NCBI RefSeq assembly: GCF_029690065.1 | Contig: NZ_CP121463.1 | Location: forward strand, 2,170,001 to 2,234,000 | Reading direction: 5' to 3' | DNA: 64,000 bases | From: Arthrobacter sp. Y-9 | GTDB taxonomy: Bacteria > Actinomycetota > Actinomycetes > Actinomycetales > Micrococcaceae | Shown here: piece by piece, positions 9,800-21,649 of the stretch | Layout of the letters: the number at the start of each line of letters is the position of its first letter | Numbering within the stretch: the stretch's first letter is position 1 | Notes under the pieces: model-generated | Told to the model about the DNA's origin: nothing | Database searches by the model: none | Seen by the model: only the letters and a program-made list of their open reading frames with translations | Position numbers and translations under genes: made by a program

Positions 9800-11506
9800 A
9801 TGAGCAACAGCAGCTACGACTACGTGATCGTGGGCGGAGGAAGCGCCGGCTCCGTGCTGGCCAACCGCCTGAGCGAGGGTGGCACCCGCAGCGTGCTGGT
9901 CCTGGAAGCGGGCCGCAGTGACTACCCGTGGGACCTGTTCATCCAGATGCCCGCGGCCCTGACCTTCCCCAGCGGCAACCCGTTCTACGACTGGCGCTAC
10001 GAATCGGATCCCGAGCCCCACATGGGCGGCCGTCGCGTGGCCCATGCCCGTGGCAAGGTCCTCGGCGGTTCCAGCTCCATCAACGGCATGATCTTCCAGC
10101 GCGGCAACCCCTTGGACTATGAGCGCTGGGGCGCCGACGCCGGGATGGAGACGTGGGACTACGCCCACTGTCTGCCCTACTTCCGCCGCATGGAGACCAC
10201 GCTCGCCGCGGACCCGGATGACGAGTTCCGCGGCCACGACGGCCCCCTCGTCCTGGAACGCGGCCCGGCCACCAACCCCCTCTTCGGCGCGTTCTTCCAG
10301 GCCGCCCAGCAGGCCGGATTCCCTCTCACCGACGACGTCAACGGCTACCGCCAGGAGGGCTTCGCCCCCTTCGACCGCAACGTCCACAAGGGCCAGCGCC
10401 TCTCCGCCTCCCGTGCCTACCTCCGTCCGAACCGCGGCCGCCCGAACCTGACCGTGCAGACCCGCGCGTTCGTCACCAAGATCAACTTCACGGGCGACAC
10501 CGCCACGGGCGTCACCTACCGCCACAACGGCAAGACGCACACCGTCAACGCCGGCGAGGTGATCCTGTCCGGCGGCGCCATCAACACCCCGCAGCTGCTG
10601 CAGCTCTCCGGCGTGGGCGACGCGCAGCACCTCCGGAACTTCGGCATCAAATCCGTGGTCAACCTTCCCGGCGTCGGCGAAAACCTCCAGGACCACCTCG
10701 AGGTCTACATCCAGCACGCCTGCACCCAGCCCGTCTCCATGCAGCCCGCGCTCGACGTGTGGCGCATGCCGTTCATCGGTCTGCAGTGGCTCCTCGGCCG
10801 GAAGGGTCCCGCGGCCACCAACCACTTCGAGGGCGGCGGCTTCGTCCGGTCCAACGAGGACGTGGCCTACCCCAACCTCATGTTCCACTTCCTGCCGGTC
10901 GCGGTGCGCTACGACGGCCAGAAAGCCGAGGCCAAGCACGGCTACCAGGTCCACATCGGTCCCATGTACTCCGACGCCCGCGGCAGCCTGAAGATCCGCT
11001 CCTCGGACCCGACCGTGCACCCGTCCATGATCTTCAACTACCTGTCGACCGATCAGGACCGCCGCGAGTGGGTGGAGGCCGTCCGCATCTCCCGCGACAT
11101 CCTCGGCCAGTCCGCCATGTCCCCCTACAACGGCGGCGAAATCTCCCCCGGCCCCTCGGTCCAGACCGATCAGGAGATCCTCGACTGGGTCGCCAAGGAC
11201 GCCGAGACGGCCCTCCACCCGTCCTGCACCGCCAAGATGGGCCCGGCCTCGGATCCGATGGCGGTCGTGGATCCGCTCACCATGCGTGTGCACGGCACCA
11301 AGGGCCTGCGGGTCGTGGATGCCTCCGCCATGCCGTACGTGACCAACGGGAACATCTACGCCCCGGTGATGATGCTGGCCGAGCGGGCCGCGGACCTCAT
11401 TCTGGGCAACGAGCCGCTTGCCGCGCAGCACACCAAGTTCTACCGCCACGGCGTCTCCCCGCTCGAGCGGGACCAGTCCGCCAACGGCCAGTCAGTGAAG
11501 GGTTGA
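9800..11506 (+). CDS. betA: Choline dehydrogenase (GMC oxidoreductase)
   Basis: FAD enzyme oxidising choline to betaine aldehyde (and possibly on to betaine). 568 residues from ATG 9800, chosen over the upstream GTG at 9770 because AAGGAG sits 6 bases before it and because the FAD motif should be near the N-terminus: [19 protein letters not shown] starts at residue 8. GMC signatures [15 protein letters not shown] and [15 protein letters not shown] are intact. The C-terminal active site has HPSCTAKMG and the [16 protein letters not shown] region, matching BetA. The next gene, betB, starts 4 bases after its stop. Confidence 0.95.
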   Translation: MSNSSYDYVIVGGGSAGSVLANRLSEGGTRSVLVLEAGRSDYPWDLFIQMPAALTFPSGNPFYDWRYESDPEPHMGGRRVAHARGKVLGGSSSINGMIFQRGNPLDYERWGADAGMETWDYAHCLPYFRRMETTLAADPDDEFRGHDGPLVLERGPATNPLFGAFFQAAQQAGFPLTDDVNGYRQEGFAPFDRNVHKGQRLSASRAYLRPNRGRPNLTVQTRAFVTKINFTGDTATGVTYRHNGKTHTVNAGEVILSGGAINTPQLLQLSGVGDAQHLRNFGIKSVVNLPGVGENLQDHLEVYIQHACTQPVSMQPALDVWRMPFIGLQWLLGRKGPAATNHFEGGGFVRSNEDVAYPNLMFHFLPVAVRYDGQKAEAKHGYQVHIGPMYSDARGSLKIRSSDPTVHPSMIFNYLSTDQDRREWVEAVRISRDILGQSAMSPYNGGEISPGPSVQTDQEILDWVAKDAETALHPSCTAKMGPASDPMAVVDPLTMRVHGTKGLRVVDASAMPYVTNGNIYAPVMMLAERAADLILGNEPLAAQHTKFYRHGVSPLERDQSANGQSVKG

Positions 11507-11510
11507 GAAG

Positions 11511-13016
11511 ATGACCGTGACTCCCACCGAGACGAAGACCATCCGAGGCCTGTACATCGACGGGTCCTGGCAGCAGGCCGCCGACGGCGGGACCACCACC
11601 GTGCGCTGTCCGGCGGACGGGCAGGAGGTCGCCGTCGTCGTGTCGGCCACCGTCGAGGACGCCGAGCGGGCGATCGCCAGCGCACGCAACGCCTTCGACG
11701 AGGGCCCGTGGCGCCGCAAGACGGACATCGAGCGCGGCGAGGTCCTCCTGAAGATCGCGGGCCTGCTCGAACGCGACAAGGCCGCGTACGCGCGGGCCGA
11801 GGCCCTGGACACGGGCAAGCGCCTGGTCGAGGCCGAGTACGACATCGACGACATCGCCTCCTGCTTCCGGTACTACGGCAAGATCGCGGGCCTCGACGCC
11901 GGGCGCGTGATCGACACCGGACTGCCGAACGCCATCAGCCGCGTGGTCTACGAACCGCTCGGCGTCTGCGCCCTCATCGCGCCGTGGAACTACCCGCTCC
12001 TCCAGGCCGCCTGGAAGGTCGCCCCGGCGCTCGTGGCGGGTAACTCCTTCGTGCTCAAGCCCAGCGAGCTGACCCCCTCGACGTCCATCCTGCTCATGGA
12101 GACGCTGGCGGAGGCCGGCGTCCCGGCCGGCGTCGCGAACCTGGTCACGGGAAGCGGCTCCAAGGTCGGACCGGTGCTGAGCTCCGATCCGCGGGTGGAT
12201 CTCGTCTCCATGACGGGAAGCCTGGCCACCGGCCAGACCATCATGGCGTCCGCGGCCGAGACCGTGAAGCGCATCGCCTTCGAACTCGGCGGGAAGAACC
12301 CGAACGTCGTGTTCGCCGACGCCGACTGGGACGCGGCGCTGGACAACGCCCTGACCGCGGTGTTCCTGCACTCCGGTCAAGTCTGCTCGGCCGGCGCCCG
12401 GCTTGTCGTCGAGGAGAGCATCGCGGACCGCTTCGTCGCCGAGATCGTGGAGCGCGCTCAGAAGATCCGCATGGGCGGCCCCTTCGACGCCGACGCCGAG
12501 ACCGGTCCGCTCATCTCCGCGAAGCACCGTGACCAGGTCCACGCCTACGTGCAGGCGGGCATCGCCGAAGGGGCCGAGCTGCTCTGCGGCGGCTTCATCC
12601 CCGACGACGGTCCGCTCGCCGACGGCTACTTCTACCCGCCCACCGTGCTCGGCAACTGCCGCTCCGGCATGAGCGTGCTGCAGGAGGAGTCCTTCGGCCC
12701 CGTGCTGACCGTCGAGACCTTCAGCACCGAGGCCGAGGCCGTGGCGATCGCCAACGACACCGAGTACGGCCTCGCGGGCGCGGTGTGGACCTCGGACGCG
12801 TCCAAGGCGCAGCGGGTCGCCGGCGCTCTGCGGCACGGGACCATCTGGATCAACGACTACCACCCCTACGTCCCCCAGGCTGAGTGGGGCGGGTTCGGCA
12901 AGTCGGGCATCGGACGGGAACTCGGACGCGCCGGGCTCAACGAGTACCGGGAGGCCAAGCACATCTGGCAGAACATCCAGCCCGCACCCAGCGGCTGGTT
13001 CGGCTCCTCCGACTGA
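11511..13016 (+). CDS. betB: Betaine-aldehyde dehydrogenase
   Basis: NAD(P)-dependent aldehyde dehydrogenase converting betaine aldehyde to glycine betaine, 501 residues. ALDH landmarks: APWNYPLLQAAWKVAPAL, cofactor loop MTGSLATGQ, catalytic Glu in FELGGKNPN, nucleophilic Cys in HSGQVCSAG, and the C-terminal EESFGPVLTV. WINDYHPYVPQAEWGGFGKSG near the end is typical of BetB. It starts 4 bases after betA, so the two are co-translated. Confidence 0.95.
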   Translation: MTVTPTETKTIRGLYIDGSWQQAADGGTTTVRCPADGQEVAVVVSATVEDAERAIASARNAFDEGPWRRKTDIERGEVLLKIAGLLERDKAAYARAEALDTGKRLVEAEYDIDDIASCFRYYGKIAGLDAGRVIDTGLPNAISRVVYEPLGVCALIAPWNYPLLQAAWKVAPALVAGNSFVLKPSELTPSTSILLMETLAEAGVPAGVANLVTGSGSKVGPVLSSDPRVDLVSMTGSLATGQTIMASAAETVKRIAFELGGKNPNVVFADADWDAALDNALTAVFLHSGQVCSAGARLVVEESIADRFVAEIVERAQKIRMGGPFDADAETGPLISAKHRDQVHAYVQAGIAEGAELLCGGFIPDDGPLADGYFYPPTVLGNCRSGMSVLQEESFGPVLTVETFSTEAEAVAIANDTEYGLAGAVWTSDASKAQRVAGALRHGTIWINDYHPYVPQAEWGGFGKSGIGRELGRAGLNEYREAKHIWQNIQPAPSGWFGSSD

Positions 13017-13090
13017 GCAGCGCCTACCGGCAGAACAGCAGCATCCGGTATTCCAGGATCCGGCCGGGCGTGCAACGAGGCACGCCTGAT

Positions 13091-13126
13091 CGGTTCCGCC
13101 GCCCCGTCCCCGGGGCGGCGGAACCG
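13091..13126 (+). terminator. Terminator-like hairpin after betB
   Basis: A 15-base perfect stem (CGGTTCCGCCGCCCC / GGGGCGGCGGAACCG) with a GTCCCC loop, between betB and the permease gene. It could reduce read-through into the permease. Confidence 0.6.
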
Positions 13127-13152
13127 GCGGGTCACCTGAACAAGGAGCACAG

Positions 13153-14862
13153 ATGTCAGAAACACGCACCGCCACCGGCCCCGGCAAGGCCGCCGACAGC
13201 AGCGGAATGGATGAGTTCGGCTATGCCCAGACTCTCGACCGCAGCATCGGGAAATTCGCCAGTTTCGCCGCAGGAGTCAGTTACATCTCCATCCTGACCG
13301 GCGTCTTCCAGCTTTTCTATTTCGGTTTCTCCACCGCCGGACCGGCCTACGCCTGGTCCTGGCCCATCGTCTTCGTCGGCCAGCTCATGGTCGCACTCTG
13401 CTTCGCCGAACTCGCAGGCCGGTATCCGGTGGCCGGTTCGGTCTACAACTGGGCCAAGAGGCTCAGCAGCGGCACCCCGTCCTGGCTGGCCGGCTGGCTG
13501 CTCCTGATCTCGTCGATCATGGCGCTCGGATCCGTCGCCCTGGCCCTCCAGATCACCCTGCCGCAGCTGTGGAGCGGCTTCCAGTTCGTCGGCGACGGTT
13601 CCGGCCCCTACGACTTCGCGATCAACGGCGTGGTCCTGGCCACCGGCATGATCGTCATCTCCACGCTGATCAACGCGTTCGGCGTGAAGCTCATGACCAA
13701 GATCAACAGCATCGGCGTCTTCGTCGAGCTCATCGCCGCCGTGCTCCTGGTCGCCGCCCTTTTCTGGCACGTGAACAACGGCCCCGAGGTCCTGCTGGAC
13801 ACCCGCGGCTTCGGCGAAGGCAAGCCGATGGGCTTCTTCGGCGTGTTCCTCATCGCGGCGATGGCCTCGGGCTACGTCATGTACGGCTTCGACACCGCCT
13901 CGTCCCTGGGCGAGGAGACGAAGGATCCCAAGAAGACCGCGCCCAAGGCGATCCTCCGCGCCGTCACGGCGTCCTTCCTGCTCGGCGGCCTGCTGCTGTT
14001 CGGTGGCATCCTCGCGGCGCCGGATCTGAACGACCCGAAGCTGGGCTCCCCCGACGGCGGACTGCAGCACATCGTGCTGTCCGTGCTGGGCGGCCCCTTC
14101 GGGAAGGCGTTCCTGGTCTGCATCGTCGTCGCCGTCGTCGTGTGCACACTCGCAGTGCACGCCGCGGCCATCCGCATGATGTTCGCCATGGCCCGCGACA
14201 ACAACCTCCCGTTCAGCCGCCAGCTCAGCAAGGTGGACCCGGTCCGCAAGACGCCCACGGTGGCCGCCATCGTCATCGGAGTGCTGGCGATCATCCCGCT
14301 CCTGGTGAACATCACCCAGCCGGCCATCTTCACCATCCTGTCCAGCATCAGCATCGTGCTGATCTACCTGTCGTATCTGCTGGTCACCGCGCCGATGCTC
14401 CGCCGTCGGTTCCTGAAGAAGTGGCCGCTGAAGGACGACGGCGCCGAGGTCGGTTTCAGCCTCGGGAAATGGGGCCTCCCCGTGAACATCCTGGCGGTGC
14501 TGTGGGGCGGGGCCATGACGCTCAACCTCGTGTGGCCGCGCCAGGAGATCTACAACTCCGTCCCGCCCTTCGAGTGGTACTTCCAGTGGGGCGGGGTGAT
14601 GTTCGTGGTCGGGGTGATCGTCATCGGCACCCTGCTGTACCGCCTGAAGCTCCGGCATCAGACGGGCGTCCTCGCCGAGCACGCCGCCGCGGCGGCAGAG
14701 CCTCCAGAAGCTCAGGCGGATCCGGCCGACGAGACCAGCTCCGCGGAAACGGGCGACCTGTCGCTCCAGCCGTGCCCCGTGCACCACCGCCACCATCGGA
14801 GGACGCCCGCTCTCAGCGGCGCCGGAACCGCCCGCTGTCCTTACGAGCCGCAGGGGAACTAG
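13153..14862 (+). CDS. APC-superfamily permease, likely choline/amine or amino-acid importer
   Basis: Integral membrane transporter, 569 residues, with about 12 hydrophobic helices between residues 35 and 500. APC signatures include GVSYISILTGVFQLFYFG in helix 1, FAELAGRYPVAGSVYNWAK, and GFDTASSLGEETKDPKKTAPKAI. ATG 13153 follows an AAGGAG site. It is third in the betA-betB direction, so a choline or related amine is the likely substrate, but GABA/amino-acid permeases of the family look the same. After the last helix the tail (about residues 515-569) changes character: low complexity, then HHRHHRR and CPYEPQGN, unlike a conserved C-terminus. It ends where the acquired segment begins. Confidence 0.85.
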   Translation: MSETRTATGPGKAADSSGMDEFGYAQTLDRSIGKFASFAAGVSYISILTGVFQLFYFGFSTAGPAYAWSWPIVFVGQLMVALCFAELAGRYPVAGSVYNWAKRLSSGTPSWLAGWLLLISSIMALGSVALALQITLPQLWSGFQFVGDGSGPYDFAINGVVLATGMIVISTLINAFGVKLMTKINSIGVFVELIAAVLLVAALFWHVNNGPEVLLDTRGFGEGKPMGFFGVFLIAAMASGYVMYGFDTASSLGEETKDPKKTAPKAILRAVTASFLLGGLLLFGGILAAPDLNDPKLGSPDGGLQHIVLSVLGGPFGKAFLVCIVVAVVVCTLAVHAAAIRMMFAMARDNNLPFSRQLSKVDPVRKTPTVAAIVIGVLAIIPLLVNITQPAIFTILSSISIVLIYLSYLLVTAPMLRRRFLKKWPLKDDGAEVGFSLGKWGLPVNILAVLWGGAMTLNLVWPRQEIYNSVPPFEWYFQWGGVMFVVGVIVIGTLLYRLKLRHQTGVLAEHAAAAAEPPEAQADPADETSSAETGDLSLQPCPVHHRHHRRTPALSGAGTARCPYEPQGN

Positions 14863-14893
14863 TTGTCGCCGGCCAAGAGGTTGTCGACGTTTC

Positions 14894-14922
14894 TTGGGGG
14901 TCGCGACGCAGACGGGTAGGGT
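14894..14922 (+). promoter_or_regulatory. Possible promoter upstream of the cmx-like gene
   Basis: TTGGGG (14894-14899), 17-base spacer, TAGGGT (14917-14922), followed 7 bases later by the ATG of a 21-codon reading frame. A weak match overall; a long 5' leader would then precede the efflux gene. Confidence 0.3.
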
Positions 14923-14929
14923 GAGCGGT

Positions 14930-14995
14930 ATGTCGAGCCCTGAATCGGACACTCAGGGGCTTTCGGTCACGCCGTCAGCCCCTCACCCCCACTGA
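14930..14995 (+). other. Short reading frame, possible leader peptide
   Basis: ATG 14930 opens a 21-codon frame (MSSPESDTQGLSVTPSAPHP, then His) ending with TGA at 14995, just ahead of a TGCTGCA/TGCAGCA stem (15009-15015 with 15029-15035). Drug-resistance genes of this kind can be controlled by translational attenuation through a leader peptide. It may equally be the remnant start of a gene cut by the insertion. No homolog was recognised. Confidence 0.25.
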
Positions 14996-15115
14996 GCCTT
15001 CAGCTCTCTGCTGCAGGCCATAGCTGCATGCAGCACGACATTGGAGTGTCCTTTGGGCGCTGACCGTGGTGACGAGACGTTCTCTTGTTCGTACTCTCGC
15101 TTCGGAGCAATCTCG

Positions 15116-16297
15116 ATGCCTTTCGCTCTCTATGTTCTTGCCCTGGTGGTCTTCGCCATGGGTACTTCCGAATTCATGCTCGCCGGCCTTGTGCCCGGCA
15201 TTTCCACATACTTCGACGTTTCCGTAGGGACCGCTGGTCTCCTGACATCGGCGTTCGCCGCGGGGATGGTGATCGGCGCACCTGCGATGGCCGCACTCAC
15301 TCGTCGCCTCCCCGTGAAAGCGTCGCTCTTGGGCTTCGTGATCGTATTCGCGCTGTCCCATGTCGTCGGCGCACTCACGCCGGACTTCACTGTTCTGTTC
15401 ATCACGCGGGTGATCGCCGCGATCGTCAATGCAGGTTTCTTGGCGGTCGCGCTGAGTGCGGCGACGCAACTCGTAGCACCCGACGCCAAAGGTCGGGCTG
15501 TGGCGACTCTGCTGGCGGGAACCACCGTCGCAACCGTCGCCGGCGTCCCCGCCGGTGCTCTAGTCGGCACGGCACTCGGCTGGCAGTCGACGTTCTGGGC
15601 GATCGCTCTCCTCTGCGTCCCCGCGGCAATCGGCATTGCCGCGGGCTTCACCACTCAAGCTGACGACACGTCAAGGGAGGCTTCCTCCTCGACCTCGCTG
15701 CGGATGGAGCTGGCGCAGCTTGCGTCACTGCGCCTTGGTCTGACGATGCTGCTCGCTGCCCTGGTGAATTCCGGGACCTTTGCCACCCTGACCTTCCTAG
15801 CGCCGATCGTCATGGACACCGCCGGCCTGAGCCAGTGGTGGGTGTCGGTGGCGCTTGTGCTCTTCGGCGTCGGTTCCTTCATCGGCGTCACCATTGCTGG
15901 GCGACTCTCAGATGCCCGACCCCGAATCGTCATCGTGAGTGGTGGCAGTGTTCTTGTGCTCGGGTGGGTCGCATTGGCGCTCTTCGCAACGATCCCGGTT
16001 GCCCTGCTGGGACTCGTTTTCGCTCAGGGTGTCCTGGGGTTCGCCGTCGGGAGCACACTGATCACGCGAGTGCTCTATGCGTCAGCGGGTGCCCCCACCA
16101 TGGCGGGGTCGTACGCGACAGCGGCACTCAACGTCGGCGCAGCAGCCGGTCCCGTCCTTGCCGCTGCCACGCTCAGCGTGATGCCCGGCGCGCTCGGGCC
16201 CGTTTGGGTGGCCGTCATCGCGACCGCTGCGGCACTGCTGCTCGCCGTTCCCTTTCTTCGGCTGATCGCCCCCGTCGACAGCGAAGGAGGCAAGTGA
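15116..16297 (+). CDS. cmx: Cmx-type chloramphenicol efflux MFS transporter
   Basis: Proton-driven drug exporter of the Cmx/CmlR family, 393 residues, 12 hydrophobic helices. The N-terminus (MPFALYVLALVVFAMGTSEF) is the family signature, followed by GTAGLLTSAFAAGMVIGAP, FVIVFALSHVVGALT and VAGVPAGALVGTALGWQSTFWA. ATG 15116 has GGAG 8 bases upstream; an upstream TTG at 15041 would only add an unrelated segment. Codon use and base composition look less GC-rich than in the neighbours, by eye. The stop overlaps the start of an IS481-type transposase remnant (GTGA). Cmx was described on transposon Tn5564 of Corynebacterium, which supports horizontal origin. Whether it is expressed is unknown. Confidence 0.88.
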   Translation: MPFALYVLALVVFAMGTSEFMLAGLVPGISTYFDVSVGTAGLLTSAFAAGMVIGAPAMAALTRRLPVKASLLGFVIVFALSHVVGALTPDFTVLFITRVIAAIVNAGFLAVALSAATQLVAPDAKGRAVATLLAGTTVATVAGVPAGALVGTALGWQSTFWAIALLCVPAAIGIAAGFTTQADDTSREASSSTSLRMELAQLASLRLGLTMLLAALVNSGTFATLTFLAPIVMDTAGLSQWWVSVALVLFGVGSFIGVTIAGRLSDARPRIVIVSGGSVLVLGWVALALFATIPVALLGLVFAQGVLGFAVGSTLITRVLYASAGAPTMAGSYATAALNVGAAAGPVLAAATLSVMPGALGPVWVAVIATAAALLLAVPFLRLIAPVDSEGGK

Positions 16298-16549
16298 CGC
16301 ACGCAAACTCGCCCTTGACGGTCGAACGTCGTCGCCGACTCATCGAGGTTTGTCGGGCTTGGCCCCTCGTCTGCTCCAACCCGGCAGCCATGCGCGACAC
16401 CTGGCGAGACGCTAGCGCGACTTGAGGAACTACGGCGCGAGCACAAGTGCTCGGCGTCCCGCATCGCCTTCGAACTGCATCCAGACGGCGTTGCGATCAG
16501 CCGGCGCGCCGTCACACGGCACCTGGCCGGGCACGGCCTGAACCGCCGT
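16294..16549 (+). pseudogene. IS481-family transposase remnant (IS5564-like)
   Basis: GTG 16294 opens THANSPLTVERRRRLIEVCRA, the usual N-terminus of IS481-family transposases. The frame breaks after about 35 codons and stops at 16423. A second frame from about 16406 resumes further into the same protein: ETLARLEELRREHKCSASRI, then SRRAVTRHLAGHGLNRR. So an internal piece of roughly 40 codons is missing, and everything after the LNRR motif, including the DDE catalytic core, is gone. It is directly joined to the cmx stop. No intact terminal inverted repeat was found. Confidence 0.85.
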
Positions 16550-16681
16550 CCCGGGGAAAGATCATCAGCCAGGGGATCTCCGGAGGACCGCCGTCACCTT
16601 CGCCTCTCCTGCTCCCGCAAGCCTCCTCCCTCTCGCCCGGCGGCGCCTTCATCGTCACCGGGAGCACCGCCCTCACACGAC

Positions 16682-16727
16682 ACAGCTCCGCCCCGGTCAC
16701 GGAGGTCCGTGACCAGGGCGGAGCTGT
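16682..16727 (-). terminator. Terminator hairpin after the dimethylglycine oxidase gene
   Basis: A 12-base outer stem (ACAGCTCCGCCC / GGGCGGAGCTGT) enclosing a second 9-base stem (GGTCACGGA / TCCGTGACC). It lies 17 bases beyond the stop of the minus-strand gene and also closes the plus-strand acquired segment, so it may work in both directions. Between 16550 and 16681 nothing else was recognised. Confidence 0.75.
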
Positions 16728-16743
16728 CAGGGCTGACGGCGGA

Positions 16744-20200
<3,457 letters not shown>

Positions 20201-20254
20201 GATCTACTCCTGGATCTTGAGACGTGCTGAGGGGTGACAGGGGTGACACAGAGG

Positions 20255-21649
20255 TCAGGCGTCGATGACCAGGTCGGTCTTCGCCGTGGAGCAGCAGGGC
20301 AGGAACTTCCCGGCGGCGATCTCCCGCGCCCGGATGCCGCCCTGATGGTTCATGTCGACGTCGCCGGAGAGCTTGACGACCTTGCAGGAGCCGCACATGC
20401 CTTCCTTGCAGTTGGCGCCGATCCGCACGCCCGCTCGCTGAGCCACCTCGAGGATGTGCTCGCTGGGGTCGATCCGGACGTTGACCCCGGTGCGGAGAAA
20501 GGACAGGGTGAGGCTTCCTGTGCCCACCGTGGTGAAGCCGGACGGGTCCGGGGTGCCCGGGTCGGCCGCAGCCACGGGGCCTGCCGCTTCCGTGCCCGCC
20601 GCTTCCAGCGGCAGGCCCGTGGCGTCGAGCGTGCCGTCCTCGTCGTACCCGGGTTCGTAGAGCCCGAAGGCGGCGGGCTGGCTCTCGAAGTACTCTTCAG
20701 GGGATTCCGCGATCTCCTCCGCGATCTCCTCCGCGATGTCTGAGGCCAGCGCGATCTCCTGCTGGTACTCCAGCAGCGTCTGCCGGTTCCCGGTGAAGAA
20801 CTCCATGTAGATCGAGGTGTCATCCACCCCGACCTTCTTCAGGAGCTCCGTGGCGGTGTTCAGATAGCCCTCGGGTCCGCAGGCGTAGACCTGCCGGCCG
20901 TTGGCGTCCGGGGCGACCTCATCGATCATCGCCGCGCTGAGCCGCCCGCGCAGGCCCTGCCATCCCTCCGGGACGCCCCGGTCGCCGAGTGAGTAGTGCA
21001 CCCGGATCCGCGCGTCGACGGAAGCGATGTGGTCCAGTTCCCGCTGGAAGGCGAAGCCGTCGGCTTCCGCGCCGTGATAGAGCACGACGACGTCGGCCTG
21101 GCCGGGCAGCGAATGGATGGTCCGGACCATGGACATGATGGGAGTGATGCCTGCCCCCGCGGCCAGCAGGAGATAGCGGGCGCGACGGTCCGCATCCGGC
21201 AGATGGAACGCGCCGACCGGACCGAGCATGTCCAGCACGGTGCCCGGCTTCACGTTCTCGTGGATCCACGGCGAGACCGCGCCGGCGGCATCCCTCTTCA
21301 CGGAGAAGCTGAACGTCCACGGCTGGGTGGGCGAACTGGACAGCGAGTAGCTGCGGTCCACCGGGTCCTCGTCGTCGCCGTTCACCGGGAAGGCGATGTT
21401 GACGTACTGGCCCGCACGGAACGCGAGCGGGGCCCCGTCCCCACGGCGGAACACGAAGGTCATCAGACCGCCCGCTTCGGGGATGGTCTCGACGCACTCG
21501 GCCATGAACTCCTGCGGGTGCCACGGACCCAGTGCCCGGGCGGCCCGGGCGGGAGTCTCGGCGCTGCCCATCACCCGGTTCCAGGGCATCTCCAGCCCGC
21601 GGATGCGCTGGGGTTCCCGGACCGCCTGCTGAGTGAGGACTTCGGTCAT
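20255..21649 (-). CDS. gbcB: Glycine betaine monooxygenase reductase component
   Basis: Flavin/iron-sulfur reductase passing electrons from NAD(P)H to the Rieske oxygenase. 464 residues. FAD domain with DRSYSLSSS (98-106), NAD domain with GAGITPIMSMVRTI (165-178) and ACGPEGYL (256-263), and a C-terminal plant-type [2Fe-2S] ferredoxin domain with Cys414, 419, 422 and 452. Between the NAD and ferredoxin domains is a long acidic, Ala/Pro-rich linker (about 300-370) including the repeat IAEEIAEEIAE. Its ATG overlaps the gbcA stop by four bases (ATGA), so the two subunits are coupled. Confidence 0.92.
   Translation of the reverse strand: MTEVLTQQAVREPQRIRGLEMPWNRVMGSAETPARAARALGPWHPQEFMAECVETIPEAGGLMTFVFRRGDGAPLAFRAGQYVNIAFPVNGDDEDPVDRSYSLSSSPTQPWTFSFSVKRDAAGAVSPWIHENVKPGTVLDMLGPVGAFHLPDADRRARYLLLAAGAGITPIMSMVRTIHSLPGQADVVVLYHGAEADGFAFQRELDHIASVDARIRVHYSLGDRGVPEGWQGLRGRLSAAMIDEVAPDANGRQVYACGPEGYLNTATELLKKVGVDDTSIYMEFFTGNRQTLLEYQQEIALASDIAEEIAEEIAESPEEYFESQPAAFGLYEPGYDEDGTLDATGLPLEAAGTEAAGPVAAADPGTPDPSGFTTVGTGSLTLSFLRTGVNVRIDPSEHILEVAQRAGVRIGANCKEGMCGSCKVVKLSGDVDMNHQGGIRAREIAAGKFLPCCSTAKTDLVIDA

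Noticed and set aside
15041-15115. Upstream TTG start for the cmx-like gene
   Set aside because: It adds a hydrophilic Cys-containing segment not seen in the family; ATG 15116 gives the canonical N-terminus with a good ribosome-binding site.
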